From a virus: DNA of 64,000 nt. The translations under genes were made by a program, and so were the position numbers. The notes beneath the pieces were generated by a model. The model ran no database searches and was not told the DNA's origin. It saw only the letters and a program-made list of their open reading frames with translations. Each line of letters begins with the position of its first letter. Positions within the stretch are counted from its first letter, which is position 1. This document shows, in pieces, positions 40,475 to 48,708 of the stretch. The stretch lies in IMG/VR virus record IMGVR_UViG_3300035181_000949, positions 1 to 64,000 of that record; one strand, written 5' to 3'.

Positions 40475-40909
40475 TTAACCTGGTGCTTTTGGTGAAGGAC
40501 CTGAGAAGTCTTCTGCTGGCGCAGGTTGAGGAATTGCAGGTTGAACAACATGCGCTGTTGCATGTGAGTCGTCAGATGCTTCAGCACCATACTTTGCCAT
40601 GATATACTTAGCATAGCCATCAGAACCAGCAATGTACATGAGATATGTTACGAACATATCCATCGAGAGCTCTTTGTTGAGGGTAAGCTTGATGATAACC
40701 CACGTAGCTACAACGCCACCAATAAGCTGAAGCAACTTGGTTGTTGATACTTTACTGCCATCGCGGGTGAGCATGTCTGTCCAGTCAAGTCTGTTATCTC
40801 GCTGCGCTCTGTACAGGGCAACACCGAAGAACACGAAGAACGTGAAGATTGAAAGCGCGTATGCATTCATTTGAATGCCGAAGATATCCATCATAGTATT
40901 ACCAAACAC
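40475..40909 (-). CDS. membrane protein upstream of the Acb1-like gene
   Basis: 144 residues, start GTG 40909 with AAAGGG before it (ATG at codon 6 is possible). Hydrophobic segments at about 15-35 and 62-82, then a soluble Ala/Pro-rich tail. Could be a holin or other small envelope protein; unknown. It directly follows the long fibre gene region on the opposite side of a late promoter at 40983, from which it is likely expressed. An 18-codon ORF with GAGAGG precedes it and may act as a leader. Confidence 0.5.
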   Translation of the reverse strand: MFGNTMMDIFGIQMNAYALSIFTFFVFFGVALYRAQRDNRLDWTDMLTRDGSKVSTTKLLQLIGGVVATWVIIKLTLNKELSMDMFVTYLMYIAGSDGYAKYIMAKYGAEASDDSHATAHVVQPAIPQPAPAEDFSGPSPKAPG

Positions 40910-40982
40910 GATAACCCTTTAAATCACTGTAGCATGACATTAGGGAGTCATTCATCCTCTCGTATAGGTTGTTGATTTGAAT

Positions 40983-40990
40983 TATTTATG
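40983..40990 (-). promoter_or_regulatory. late promoter (CATAAATA)
   Basis: Reads leftward just after the stop of the 1196-residue fibre, toward the membrane protein at 40475-40909. Confidence 0.55.
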
Positions 40991-40999
40991 AAATGGTAA

Positions 41000-43900
41000 T
41001 TAGCAGGGAGCAACATCCCATTCATTAGGCCCAACTTTAATTAGCTTCAGTTTTGAAAACTGAGTGCTTATTGTAAGTGGAAGCGCTGAGTTGATTATGA
41101 CTGCAGTATCATCAGCGACAACGGTAACAGTTCCAGTTCCCTGCATAACAACCCAAACGTAACCACCAACTGGCATTGGCGCTGCAGTGGAACCAGATTC
41201 TGTCTGCTGCATAATCCAGTAGCCGTCGGATTTTACTCTAATTTCAACTGGGGTTGATAGCGTAGAGCGGAAATATCCATTGTGATGACCATCTTGCCCA
41301 AAATTAAGGAATGCATTAGCATTGTCATTAGCTACTTTAAGCAGTGGTGCGCTTACATCGGCCCAATAAACAGGTGACCCCGCACCGTGAGATGTAAGAA
41401 CTTGCCCGATGTTACCAGCATTCCACGTTTGAACAGCATCACTAGCTGGTCCATTGGGATCCATTTCAATCTCACCATTAGGGCCAATTGCTAAGTAGTT
41501 ACGGTTTCCCGGAGCAAATTTGATTCTGCCGATGTTAATAGGGTCAGCACCACTGCCAGCTCCTGTAGCCAGTGTGATATCTCCAGATGCCCACGTTATA
41601 GCACCACCTGATGAAGATGCTCCAGTATAAACGTCGCCAGTGGATACTACGATGGTACCAGACGTTCTGTTTAGATTGTGAAGCTGACTATACGGGGTAG
41701 TGTCATACCAACCAACAGAACCAGAGTGAAGGAAGATTCCACCACCATCATCGGGTGCATCAACAGACCCAGTACCACCACCATAGGCTTGAATACGAGC
41801 ACCATCTGACATGTAATTGAAGTTGCCACCAGCATATAGGCCAATAGCACCACCAATAGCGATAGGTGAATTATCATCTGACTTTCCAGCCATAACAGCA
41901 AGATTACCGCCGCTCTCAAAATATGGTTGCGCTGCAACATAACCATTGCGTGTGTACACATTTGTGTCAGTAGTATTCGTGGCCACAGCTGGATCAGTAA
42001 CCTCGTTGAAGAAGAATTCGCCGTACGAGCTAATTCTCAATCTTGACAGATTGTTAGTTAGCAATGTGATATCACCAGCAATGTTTTGATTGATCTGAGT
42101 TTGGTAATCAGGCGCGAACGGGGCACCAATTCGCACTTGACCAGGTGTGGTTGTTGGATTTGAGGATGCGTTAACGTTGAGTGTGAATGATCCATCTGAA
42201 TCCTTGAAGCCAAGGTTTGCTGAAGATGTAGCAACATTACCGACAGTACCATAAGCTATTTCATCTTGTGTAAGGGAAATTGTTCCAATGGAATCTGCCC
42301 AGTGCGCTGCAGCCCCCGCACCACCAGATGTAAGTACTTGTCCAGCTGCCCCTGCCATTCCAGTGATCTTAATTTCACCAACATCTGAAAGAAGAATAGA
42401 GGCTGAAGGAGCTGGGCTATTAGCATTGTTACCGCCAACTGCCATCATGACTGAAGTGTTTGTCTTGCCACGAAGAACAAGTCCACCAGCATCTGGAACT
42501 ACGCTTGCCTCTTCAACGATGGCACCATTAGGACTTACAAATGGCCACGTAGCTGCACCACCATTTGAGCTGATAGTCAGCGTCATGTTAACATCATTTG
42601 GCGTGATAGTGACATTTGGACCAGGCACAAGAGCTGCGCGAGCCGCGATGTATGAAGCATTAACGAAGTCAGTGATCGTTGATGCAAGCTGAGTGTGATT
42701 AACGTTAGCCTTCAAGTCAAGCGCTGGCTGGAGATCAGTGATATCAGCAATGACGTGGGCATGAACAACGTCAGCCTTACTGTCCAACACGATTTGAAGA
42801 CCAGTTACTTCATTGATTCCATGGATGTGTCCAATGGCTGACTTACCATCAAGAGCCGTTTGAAGACCAGTTACTTCAGCAATACTGTGAGAGTGAATGG
42901 TGTTTGCTTTACCGTCAAGAGTTGACTGAAGACCTGCTACGTCAGCAATAGCGTGAACGTGGATAGTAGGTGCTTTACCAGCAAGGGCGTCAGCCAATCC
43001 AGCCACATCGTCGATGACGTGAGAGTGAATTAGATTCGCCTTATCATCAAGAGCTAGCTGAAGCCCACCTACGTCAGAGATGATGTGAGTGTGAACAAGA
43101 GCTGCTTTCCCGTTAAGAGCAGTTGAAAGTTCAATGATATCAACCATCGCGTGGGTGTGAGAAGCTAGCGCGAAGCTTGCTGCATTAAGGTAGCTGTCAG
43201 CGACTGTACCTGAAGCTGTTATCGTTGTAAAGTTGCCAACTGTTCCACCGACAATCATTGGCATCTTAGAGTTAAGTGCAGTGTTGATGTTGATGAAGAT
43301 TGGCTGAATGTCAGTGATGTCAGCTACAGCGTGAGTGTGAACTGTGTTTGCCTTGTTGTCAAGAGCGAGCTGAAGACCATTCACGTCAGAGATAGCGTGA
43401 GCGTGAATCAACGGCGCCTTTCCATCTAGCGAGGTTTGTAGGCCTAATACTGAAGAGATGGGCTGGGTGTGAGTAATGTCGGCTTTGAGAGCGACTACAG
43501 TTTCAAGAGCTGGGATACGGGCGAAGTCGGAGCTGTTCATGAAGCCGTCAAGTACCTCTGTAGCACGTGGCATTGAGATTACCGGCGTGCTAAGCTGACC
43601 TGATACTACAAGTGGAGCCTGAACTGCAATGCCTGAAATTCCAGATGCAGCTACGGCTGCATCTGTTTCCCAGTCAAAGTTAAGCAACACACTTTGAGCG
43701 GAGATGATCGTACCTACGCGAACGTTCTTTGGAGACTCTGGGCGAGTAAGGGTGACTTCACCGTGAGGACCGCAATAGACAGTCTTACCCCAAGTAGAGA
43801 TATCCCAGCTCCATTGGTCAAATGAAACTGTCTTGCCAGCTGGAGTGATGGTAATGACGTCATTCTGATATGCGTCAGTCGTGCAAATAGCTACTGGAGC

Positions 43901-44590
43901 TTTCGCGATATTGTCTGGAGGAATACCTGAAGCAAGAGCAGCTCTACCACCAATAAGGTAGATCAAGGAGAACTTAGGGATGTTCTCATTTGCTTGCACC
44001 AGGATCTGCGCACCATCAAGCTTAACAAGAGAACCAGTATCAGCGCTTGTAAGTGGCGTGTCAGTAGTAAGAAGGTTGCCCTGGTTGTCCCTGAAGACAT
44101 TACCAAAGCTGTCAGTAAGAATAAAGCCGGCATCAGCTGCAGTGTTCAATCCTACCTGCGAAATGAATCCAACAGGAGAAAGGATTCCACCAGAGCGGAG
44201 CGTTCCAGCGAGAACGCGCTTTGCCTCTACCCAGCGCTCACCATCATAAACAAAGTAGCAGTTATTTACTGTGTCCCACCACATCTGTCCCACAAGTCTG
44301 ATAGGTTCAGCAGGAGAAGTGATTGGGGAGATCGTTGTAGAGCCACGAACAAGCTTACCAAGACCGTTAATTTCCCAATAGAGGTACTGAGTTTGGGTTC
44401 CCTCAAAAGGCCCCCACGCGTTCTGAACCGTCTTGTACTCACCAATTAGGTAGTCCTTATCATGGCTGGCAAGCGCTGCAAGAACTGGTGTAGGGCTAAC
44501 AACTAGATCGACGTATCTAGAGTCAGCTTGACCAACTTGCAAGAAATCAGGTTGAGCAGAAACTAAACCTTGTCTGTATGAAATTCGCAT
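41000..44590 (-). CDS. very long repeat-containing tail fibre
   Basis: 1196 residues, the largest gene here. Residues 1-340 are unique and begin MRISYRQGLVSAQPDFLQV, probably the attachment part. From about 370 to 670 there are about ten repeats of roughly 28 residues with the core DVxGLQxALDxKAxxxHxH, typical of phage fibre shafts. The C-terminal third is beta-rich with many GG and PGN turns and ends with a YFRSTLSTPVEIRVKSDGYW-like fold and ISTQFSKLKLIKVGPNEW. Late expression is likely: a GATAAATA motif sits in a 13-bp hairpin above its start. Confidence 0.85.
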   Translation of the reverse strand: MRISYRQGLVSAQPDFLQVGQADSRYVDLVVSPTPVLAALASHDKDYLIGEYKTVQNAWGPFEGTQTQYLYWEINGLGKLVRGSTTISPITSPAEPIRLVGQMWWDTVNNCYFVYDGERWVEAKRVLAGTLRSGGILSPVGFISQVGLNTAADAGFILTDSFGNVFRDNQGNLLTTDTPLTSADTGSLVKLDGAQILVQANENIPKFSLIYLIGGRAALASGIPPDNIAKAPVAICTTDAYQNDVITITPAGKTVSFDQWSWDISTWGKTVYCGPHGEVTLTRPESPKNVRVGTIISAQSVLLNFDWETDAAVAASGISGIAVQAPLVVSGQLSTPVISMPRATEVLDGFMNSSDFARIPALETVVALKADITHTQPISSVLGLQTSLDGKAPLIHAHAISDVNGLQLALDNKANTVHTHAVADITDIQPIFININTALNSKMPMIVGGTVGNFTTITASGTVADSYLNAASFALASHTHAMVDIIELSTALNGKAALVHTHIISDVGGLQLALDDKANLIHSHVIDDVAGLADALAGKAPTIHVHAIADVAGLQSTLDGKANTIHSHSIAEVTGLQTALDGKSAIGHIHGINEVTGLQIVLDSKADVVHAHVIADITDLQPALDLKANVNHTQLASTITDFVNASYIAARAALVPGPNVTITPNDVNMTLTISSNGGAATWPFVSPNGAIVEEASVVPDAGGLVLRGKTNTSVMMAVGGNNANSPAPSASILLSDVGEIKITGMAGAAGQVLTSGGAGAAAHWADSIGTISLTQDEIAYGTVGNVATSSANLGFKDSDGSFTLNVNASSNPTTTPGQVRIGAPFAPDYQTQINQNIAGDITLLTNNLSRLRISSYGEFFFNEVTDPAVATNTTDTNVYTRNGYVAAQPYFESGGNLAVMAGKSDDNSPIAIGGAIGLYAGGNFNYMSDGARIQAYGGGTGSVDAPDDGGGIFLHSGSVGWYDTTPYSQLHNLNRTSGTIVVSTGDVYTGASSSGGAITWASGDITLATGAGSGADPINIGRIKFAPGNRNYLAIGPNGEIEMDPNGPASDAVQTWNAGNIGQVLTSHGAGSPVYWADVSAPLLKVANDNANAFLNFGQDGHHNGYFRSTLSTPVEIRVKSDGYWIMQQTESGSTAAPMPVGGYVWVVMQGTGTVTVVADDTAVIINSALPLTISTQFSKLKLIKVGPNEWDVAPC

Positions 44591-44595
44591 GAGAG

Positions 44596-44637
44596 TGTTC
44601 CCGGATAACTTAGTAATAAGTTATTTATCCGGGAACA
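44596..44637 (-). promoter_or_regulatory. late promoter inside a 13-bp hairpin before the long fibre
   Basis: TGTTCCCGGATAA (44596-44608) pairs with TTATCCGGGAACA (44625-44637). GATAAATA (44622-44629) overlaps the 5' arm on the minus strand. The 3' arm holds GGGAAC, the only purine-rich block near the ATG at 44590. RNA started at the late promoter would lack the 5' arm. Confidence 0.6.
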
Positions 44638-44651
44638 ACAATCGAATTGCT

Positions 44652-44903
44652 TTATGCTAAGCGTTGCTTTAGGGAGTCGTAACCACCGATGAGCGTAGTT
44701 CCCTTGAAAATCTGAGGAACCGTTCTCGCTTCAGGAACTTTCTCCTTGAGCTGAGCAACTGTGTAGTACTGCTTTGCTGGGTCCTTAACCTGACCAACGT
44801 CAAGAATCAACTCCGTGTAGGAAAGATTCTTAGAAGCTAGAAGGCTTTTGGCTTGTTCGCAGTATGTGCAACCGGGTTTTGAGTATATTGTATAGTCAGA
44901 CAT
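44652..44903 (-). CDS. glutaredoxin
   Basis: 83 residues. CTYC active site in YSKPGCTYCEQAK, with RTVPQIF (cis-Pro loop) and GGYDSL (glutathione site). Probably the electron donor for the phage ribonucleotide reductase (T4 NrdC role). It is in the NrdB/NrdA gene group, downstream of both. Confidence 0.92.
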   Translation of the reverse strand: MSDYTIYSKPGCTYCEQAKSLLASKNLSYTELILDVGQVKDPAKQYYTVAQLKEKVPEARTVPQIFKGTTLIGGYDSLKQRLA

Positions 44904-44911
44904 TTTTCGAT

Positions 44912-45139
44912 TTACCAGACCACTGGATCCTTTGTGATTTTTCTAAGCGCGATGTTGATAAAGGACATACCAAGCATTTGGTATTCCGCTGGGATAAGGA
45001 ATCCATACTTCAACTGAGCAAGCATCGTTAGACCAGCTACGATGTTAGTCCAGAAAGTCTTTGATTCATACCACTTCTTTCCAAGAGCATTACCTACTAC
45101 AGCTTCAGTGAGTGCCGCATTCAATTGTTCATTAGCCAT
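44912..45139 (-). CDS. small membrane protein in the nrd group
   Basis: 75 residues from ATG 45139 (MANEQLNAALTEAV); a longer in-frame start would overlap nrdB. The pattern KKWYESKTFWTNIVAGLTMLAQ... ALRKITKDPVVW is common in phages for a one-to-two-helix membrane protein sometimes listed as holin-like. Function unknown. Confidence 0.6.
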   Translation of the reverse strand: MANEQLNAALTEAVVGNALGKKWYESKTFWTNIVAGLTMLAQLKYGFLIPAEYQMLGMSFINIALRKITKDPVVW

Positions 45140-45149
45140 TTTTAATCCT

Positions 45150-46235
45150 TTACAAATCAGGAAGTTCGTCATAATTTACGCTGTTGGTCATTGAGCCAAT
45201 AACGTAAGCCACGCTCTCATTTTCTTGAAGAGCTGTTTGTTTCTTATTTGTGTTCAGATGTTTATTGAACCAAGGAATTGGAGTGGACTTGACCCCCGCA
45301 TCATATTTAATGCCGATGTCCTTCAGACGGTACTGAGCTGTCCAATCAACGAAGTTAATCATTGTTCGTTCGTTAAGACCGATAACGGAACCTTCCTTAA
45401 ACAGATACTTAGCCCATGACTTCTCTTCCTCGATAACCATCGTGAGGATGTCGTACGCTTCCTTCTTGCACTCAGCTGCAACAGCTGCGAAGCGAGGGTC
45501 ATCCTTGACTACTGTATTTATTATGTAGGCAGTCCAATCCACGTGAAGCATTTCATCTGAAAGAATAAGCGAAATCTCATTCCCATTACCGATAAAGATC
45601 TTATTTTCAACCATTCCCAAGCTTGTAGCAAATGAAACAGTGAATCGAATAGCCTCAAGTCCATAAGAAGCGATAAGTGCCAAGTAGATTGCCTTGATGT
45701 AATCGTGCTCACTTACTTCCTTTCCAGTCTCAACCAGGCAGTTGAGATGGTGAAGAGCATCATAGTACTTCCCAATGGAGGAAGTCATCGCGACAATCTC
45801 AGCATTGTCATGAATCTTGTTGAACTCATCCTTAGGAACGTTGTAGATGTTCCGAATGATGTGCGAGTAAGCACGAGAGTGAATGGCTTCGAACCACGTC
45901 CATGTAAGAGTGAGGAGTTCGAGCTCGGGAATAGAGCATACCGGCGTAAAGATTTGCGCTGGAGCTCTGCCCTGAATCGAATCGAGAGTCGTCTGACGCA
46001 ACAAGTTGGCTGTAAAGATGTGGCGAACAGCCTTGCTAGCTTCCTTGAAGTCAATCTTGTCCTTCGTCAGGGTGATTTCCTCAGGAACCCAAAAGGCTCC
46101 ACGCTGTGTCTCTTCAAACTTTGCAATCTTTGGATACGCGTAGTCATCAAAACGCTGAGTGGTTACTGGGCCAGCTTTATCCAAGAACATCTGACGCTTG
46201 GAGTAATTTGGAACGATACTAAAATCTCTAATCAT
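45150..46235 (-). CDS. nrdB: class Ia ribonucleotide reductase beta subunit (NrdB)
   Basis: 361 residues. Diiron ligands appear in WTWFEAIHSRAY (E, and H two residues later), and LSDEMLHVDW (E...H). The tyrosyl-radical region and the C-terminal acidic tail (NSVNYDELPDL) that binds NrdA are present. Together with NrdA it makes deoxyribonucleotides. Length matches T4 NrdB (388) without its intron. Confidence 0.92.
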   Translation of the reverse strand: MIRDFSIVPNYSKRQMFLDKAGPVTTQRFDDYAYPKIAKFEETQRGAFWVPEEITLTKDKIDFKEASKAVRHIFTANLLRQTTLDSIQGRAPAQIFTPVCSIPELELLTLTWTWFEAIHSRAYSHIIRNIYNVPKDEFNKIHDNAEIVAMTSSIGKYYDALHHLNCLVETGKEVSEHDYIKAIYLALIASYGLEAIRFTVSFATSLGMVENKIFIGNGNEISLILSDEMLHVDWTAYIINTVVKDDPRFAAVAAECKKEAYDILTMVIEEEKSWAKYLFKEGSVIGLNERTMINFVDWTAQYRLKDIGIKYDAGVKSTPIPWFNKHLNTNKKQTALQENESVAYVIGSMTNSVNYDELPDL

Positions 46236-46244
46236 GTGCTTCCT

Positions 46245-46820
46245 TTATAAATCTTCATTCCACAGATATTCGAATGTGCCCATATCTATGTGTGCTTCAC
46301 TAATAAATGGAAATTTTTGTCCATCAATTATTAATGTTATATCGGGGTCATTTGCCCCGATATCACTATTTGAAAATTTTGTAATCTTGTTTGTTTTGAA
46401 ATTCAGTATGCTAACACTGAAATTGCTTTTTTCAGCAAGGGATGCAAGAAGCATCCCACCATCCTTTGACAATGAACCTCCTTTATCTGCTTCATTACCG
46501 ATTATTAGTGGGTATTTCAATAGCTTAGACAATCCAAGAATGAATAGACCAGATGCTCGCGTTTTTCTAAATTGTTCAATAACAAAAAGCATTTTTACTG
46601 GAAGATAATGCTTATCATCAATAACTTCCGTTGGGCCTAATGATAAAAAGCCGACTATTTTGGAATCAACTATAAGTGTGTATTTATTTTGTGATCTACC
46701 GATAACAATTCGTGTTGTTAGTCGCAAAATCTCCATGTTATTTTCTTCTAATGATGGTAGTAGATTTTCAAATCCCACATCATTTATAGTATTTGGCCAA
46801 ACTATTTCATCTAATTTCAC
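46245..46820 (-). CDS. GNAT-fold-like protein between nrdB and nrdA
   Basis: 191 residues. GTG 46820 is chosen: it overlaps the nrdA stop in GTGA and yields MKLDEIVWPN, matching the MKL(D/Q)EI start of genes at 30449 and 34031. LFVIEQFRKTRASGLFILGLSKLL resembles a GNAT loop and helix. Sequence similarity to the other two is low beyond these points. Function unknown; it may be an unusual paralogue or a cargo gene inserted in the nrd group. Confidence 0.5.
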   Translation of the reverse strand: MKLDEIVWPNTINDVGFENLLPSLEENNMEILRLTTRIVIGRSQNKYTLIVDSKIVGFLSLGPTEVIDDKHYLPVKMLFVIEQFRKTRASGLFILGLSKLLKYPLIIGNEADKGGSLSKDGGMLLASLAEKSNFSVSILNFKTNKITKFSNSDIGANDPDITLIIDGQKFPFISEAHIDMGTFEYLWNEDL

Positions 46821-47905
46821 AGTATGCAGCTTTCGCAATATTCTTCAACTTCGGGTTCAGCTTGAACAGGAACAAAACTTTCTTGAAGCATCTCCTTTGA
46901 TCCTTGCTTATCTCTCAAATCGTAATACCAAGATTTTATCCCCCATCTCGCTCCTAGCATAAGGTTCTTAGCAATCAATGTAGCAGGAATCTTTCCTTCT
47001 GGGAAATACTTTCCAGAGTAAAATGTATCAGTAGAGATACCTTGATCAACATAGACTTGCAAAACTGCAGCAGTCTTGATGTACTCGATGCAATCCTTTT
47101 GATCCCAAAGCAGCTGGTAATGATTCTTCAGCTTACGATACTCAGGAACAACTTGCGCGAATGCACCAGCTTTGGATTCCTTAATGATGATCAGCTGTTT
47201 AACAAGATTGAAACCATTTGTTGAATTGATAACAACAGAAGAAGATTCAACTGGAGCAATTGCCATGTTTGTAGCATTACGAATGCCATACTGTTTCATC
47301 TTAGCACGAAGACCTTCCCAATCCAAATCTTCAGAAGGTGTGAAGTCAGTTAGTTCATTGACACCTTCAGCACGAAGCTCCCAAGGAAAGATACCTTGAC
47401 CATAACGTGTCTGAGCAGATGCAAGGCAAGGACCTTTCTCTTTAGCAAGATTGACAGAAGCTTCGATCAAGTAGAAGGATTGGTGTTCCATCCAGCGCTT
47501 TACTTCAGCTAGTTGATCTGCTTCACCATACTTCAGCTTACGCTTAGCTTGCCAGTATGCAAGGTTGGTGATGCCGATACCAAGAGGTTCAAATTCCTTG
47601 TTGTGAAGTTCAGAATGCACTGACAGGAAGTCTTGGTACTGAAGAAGGTTGTGAAGAGCTCTGTGAAGAACTACAGCTGGACGCTTCATGTCTTCTGGAT
47701 TGCGGAATGAACCCCAATTAATGGAGCCAAGCGTGCATAGAGCAATGCGGCCCTCCGGATCTTCAATTGTTTGGAATGGACGGGTATGCTGCATGATTTC
47801 TGTGCAGTTATGAACCAATATTCCATCTCCATAAAAAGTGTGAGTGTTTTCAACAGTGATATCAAAAACATCACTTACATCATCTAATTCTTCTATAATT
47901 AACAT
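46817..47905 (-). CDS. nrdA: NrdA C-terminal part with C-terminal split intein
   Basis: 362 residues. The first 33 residues (DVFDITVENTHTFYGDGILVHN) are intein blocks F and G, ending His-Asn before Cys. From residue 34 the chain is NrdA: CTEIMQHTRPF carries the active-site Cys at the position of Escherichia coli Cys462, then LCTLGSINW, AMIAPVESSSV-like NMAIAPVESSSV (radical-site block), and the terminal CESCIL redox pair. Trans-splicing with the half encoded at 48709-50361 would restore a 774-residue NrdA. Its start lies inside the end of the endonuclease gene. Confidence 0.92.
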   Translation of the reverse strand: MLIIEELDDVSDVFDITVENTHTFYGDGILVHNCTEIMQHTRPFQTIEDPEGRIALCTLGSINWGSFRNPEDMKRPAVVLHRALHNLLQYQDFLSVHSELHNKEFEPLGIGITNLAYWQAKRKLKYGEADQLAEVKRWMEHQSFYLIEASVNLAKEKGPCLASAQTRYGQGIFPWELRAEGVNELTDFTPSEDLDWEGLRAKMKQYGIRNATNMAIAPVESSSVVINSTNGFNLVKQLIIIKESKAGAFAQVVPEYRKLKNHYQLLWDQKDCIEYIKTAAVLQVYVDQGISTDTFYSGKYFPEGKIPATLIAKNLMLGARWGIKSWYYDLRDKQGSKEMLQESFVPVQAEPEVEEYCESCIL

Positions 47906-48654
47906 TTTCTGCCTTTAATAATAGTGTCTAATTTTAATTCAGTAGCAAAAGCTAAATAAGATTTGTTAGCTGCAGTATCTGTTACCCAAATTTTACCTAA
48001 ATTCTGTTTGCTTACTTTGCTGCGGTGGGCAGGTGTTGCAGAATATTTAATTTCTGAAATATCATATCCATCACTCTTTAGTTTATCTAGCATTGCAGCT
48101 TTCAATCCCCTGAGGCCCCCACCAAATTTAGAAAATCTCCATTTAACCAGGTGCGTTGGCCACTTTTTCAACTTACACAAATCAAACCATTTTGACTGAA
48201 TCCAATTGCATCCATTATCTTTCCACAGAGCAATTGCTGCAACAAGTAGCTCATCATCTATTACTGTGGCTGCCCTTGGATTATTTCTGCCAGAGTTACT
48301 CTTGCTCAACACTTCTTTTCTTGCAGCAACATTTTCGCCGAACCATGTATTGCCACCACTGCCACCAGGTGTTGAATTATATCCATTAGGAGCTAAAGTA
48401 TCCAGTTCTTTAATCATTTTAATTTCAATTAGTTTAGCTTCATGCTCCAAATGAGTATCAAAAATGATCTTGCATACCCAATCATCTACACCATGTTTTC
48501 TTATTGCCTTATCAAAATATGTCTTTCCACCAGTTGTTGCCCTCAAAACATGTTTCGACCATCTAAAATAAACACCATCTCCAGTGTATCCAATATAAGA
48601 TTTGCCTGAACTTTTACTTGTCCAACAATAAACTCTGTACATTACATCTTTCAT
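47899..48654 (-). CDS. GIY-YIG homing endonuclease between nrdA intein halves
   Basis: 251 residues from ATG 48654. MYRVYCWTSKSSGKSYIGYTGDGVYFRWSKH gives the GIY-YIG nuclease motif (VYC...YIG, catalytic R-W region) followed by a Glu-containing helix. SKSNSGRNNPRA is a NUMOD-type DNA-binding motif, and the C-terminal 120 residues probably bind the target site. GGGG 6 bases before the ATG is its ribosome-binding site and lies in a hairpin with an internal exact late promoter. It overlaps the C-terminal nrdA fragment by 7 bases. Predicted to cut intein-free nrdA and drive spread of the split gene. Confidence 0.88.
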   Translation of the reverse strand: MKDVMYRVYCWTSKSSGKSYIGYTGDGVYFRWSKHVLRATTGGKTYFDKAIRKHGVDDWVCKIIFDTHLEHEAKLIEIKMIKELDTLAPNGYNSTPGGSGGNTWFGENVAARKEVLSKSNSGRNNPRAATVIDDELLVAAIALWKDNGCNWIQSKWFDLCKLKKWPTHLVKWRFSKFGGGLRGLKAAMLDKLKSDGYDISEIKYSATPAHRSKVSKQNLGKIWVTDTAANKSYLAFATELKLDTIIKGRKC

Positions 48655-48655
48655 A

Positions 48656-48707
48656 GTGTGCCCCATAATCTCTGTACTATTATTTATAGAGAAATAACGG
48701 GGCACAC
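48656..48707 (-). promoter_or_regulatory. TATAAATA promoter inside a 9-bp hairpin controlling the endonuclease
   Basis: GTGTGCCCC (48656-48664) pairs with GGGGCACAC (48699-48707). The exact late motif TATAAATA (48681-48688) is in the loop, and the 3' arm contains the GGGG ribosome-binding site. This copies the known logic of phage T4 I-TevI and similar nuclease genes, where early read-through RNA is not translated but late RNA is. Confidence 0.8.
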
Positions 48708-48708
48708 A

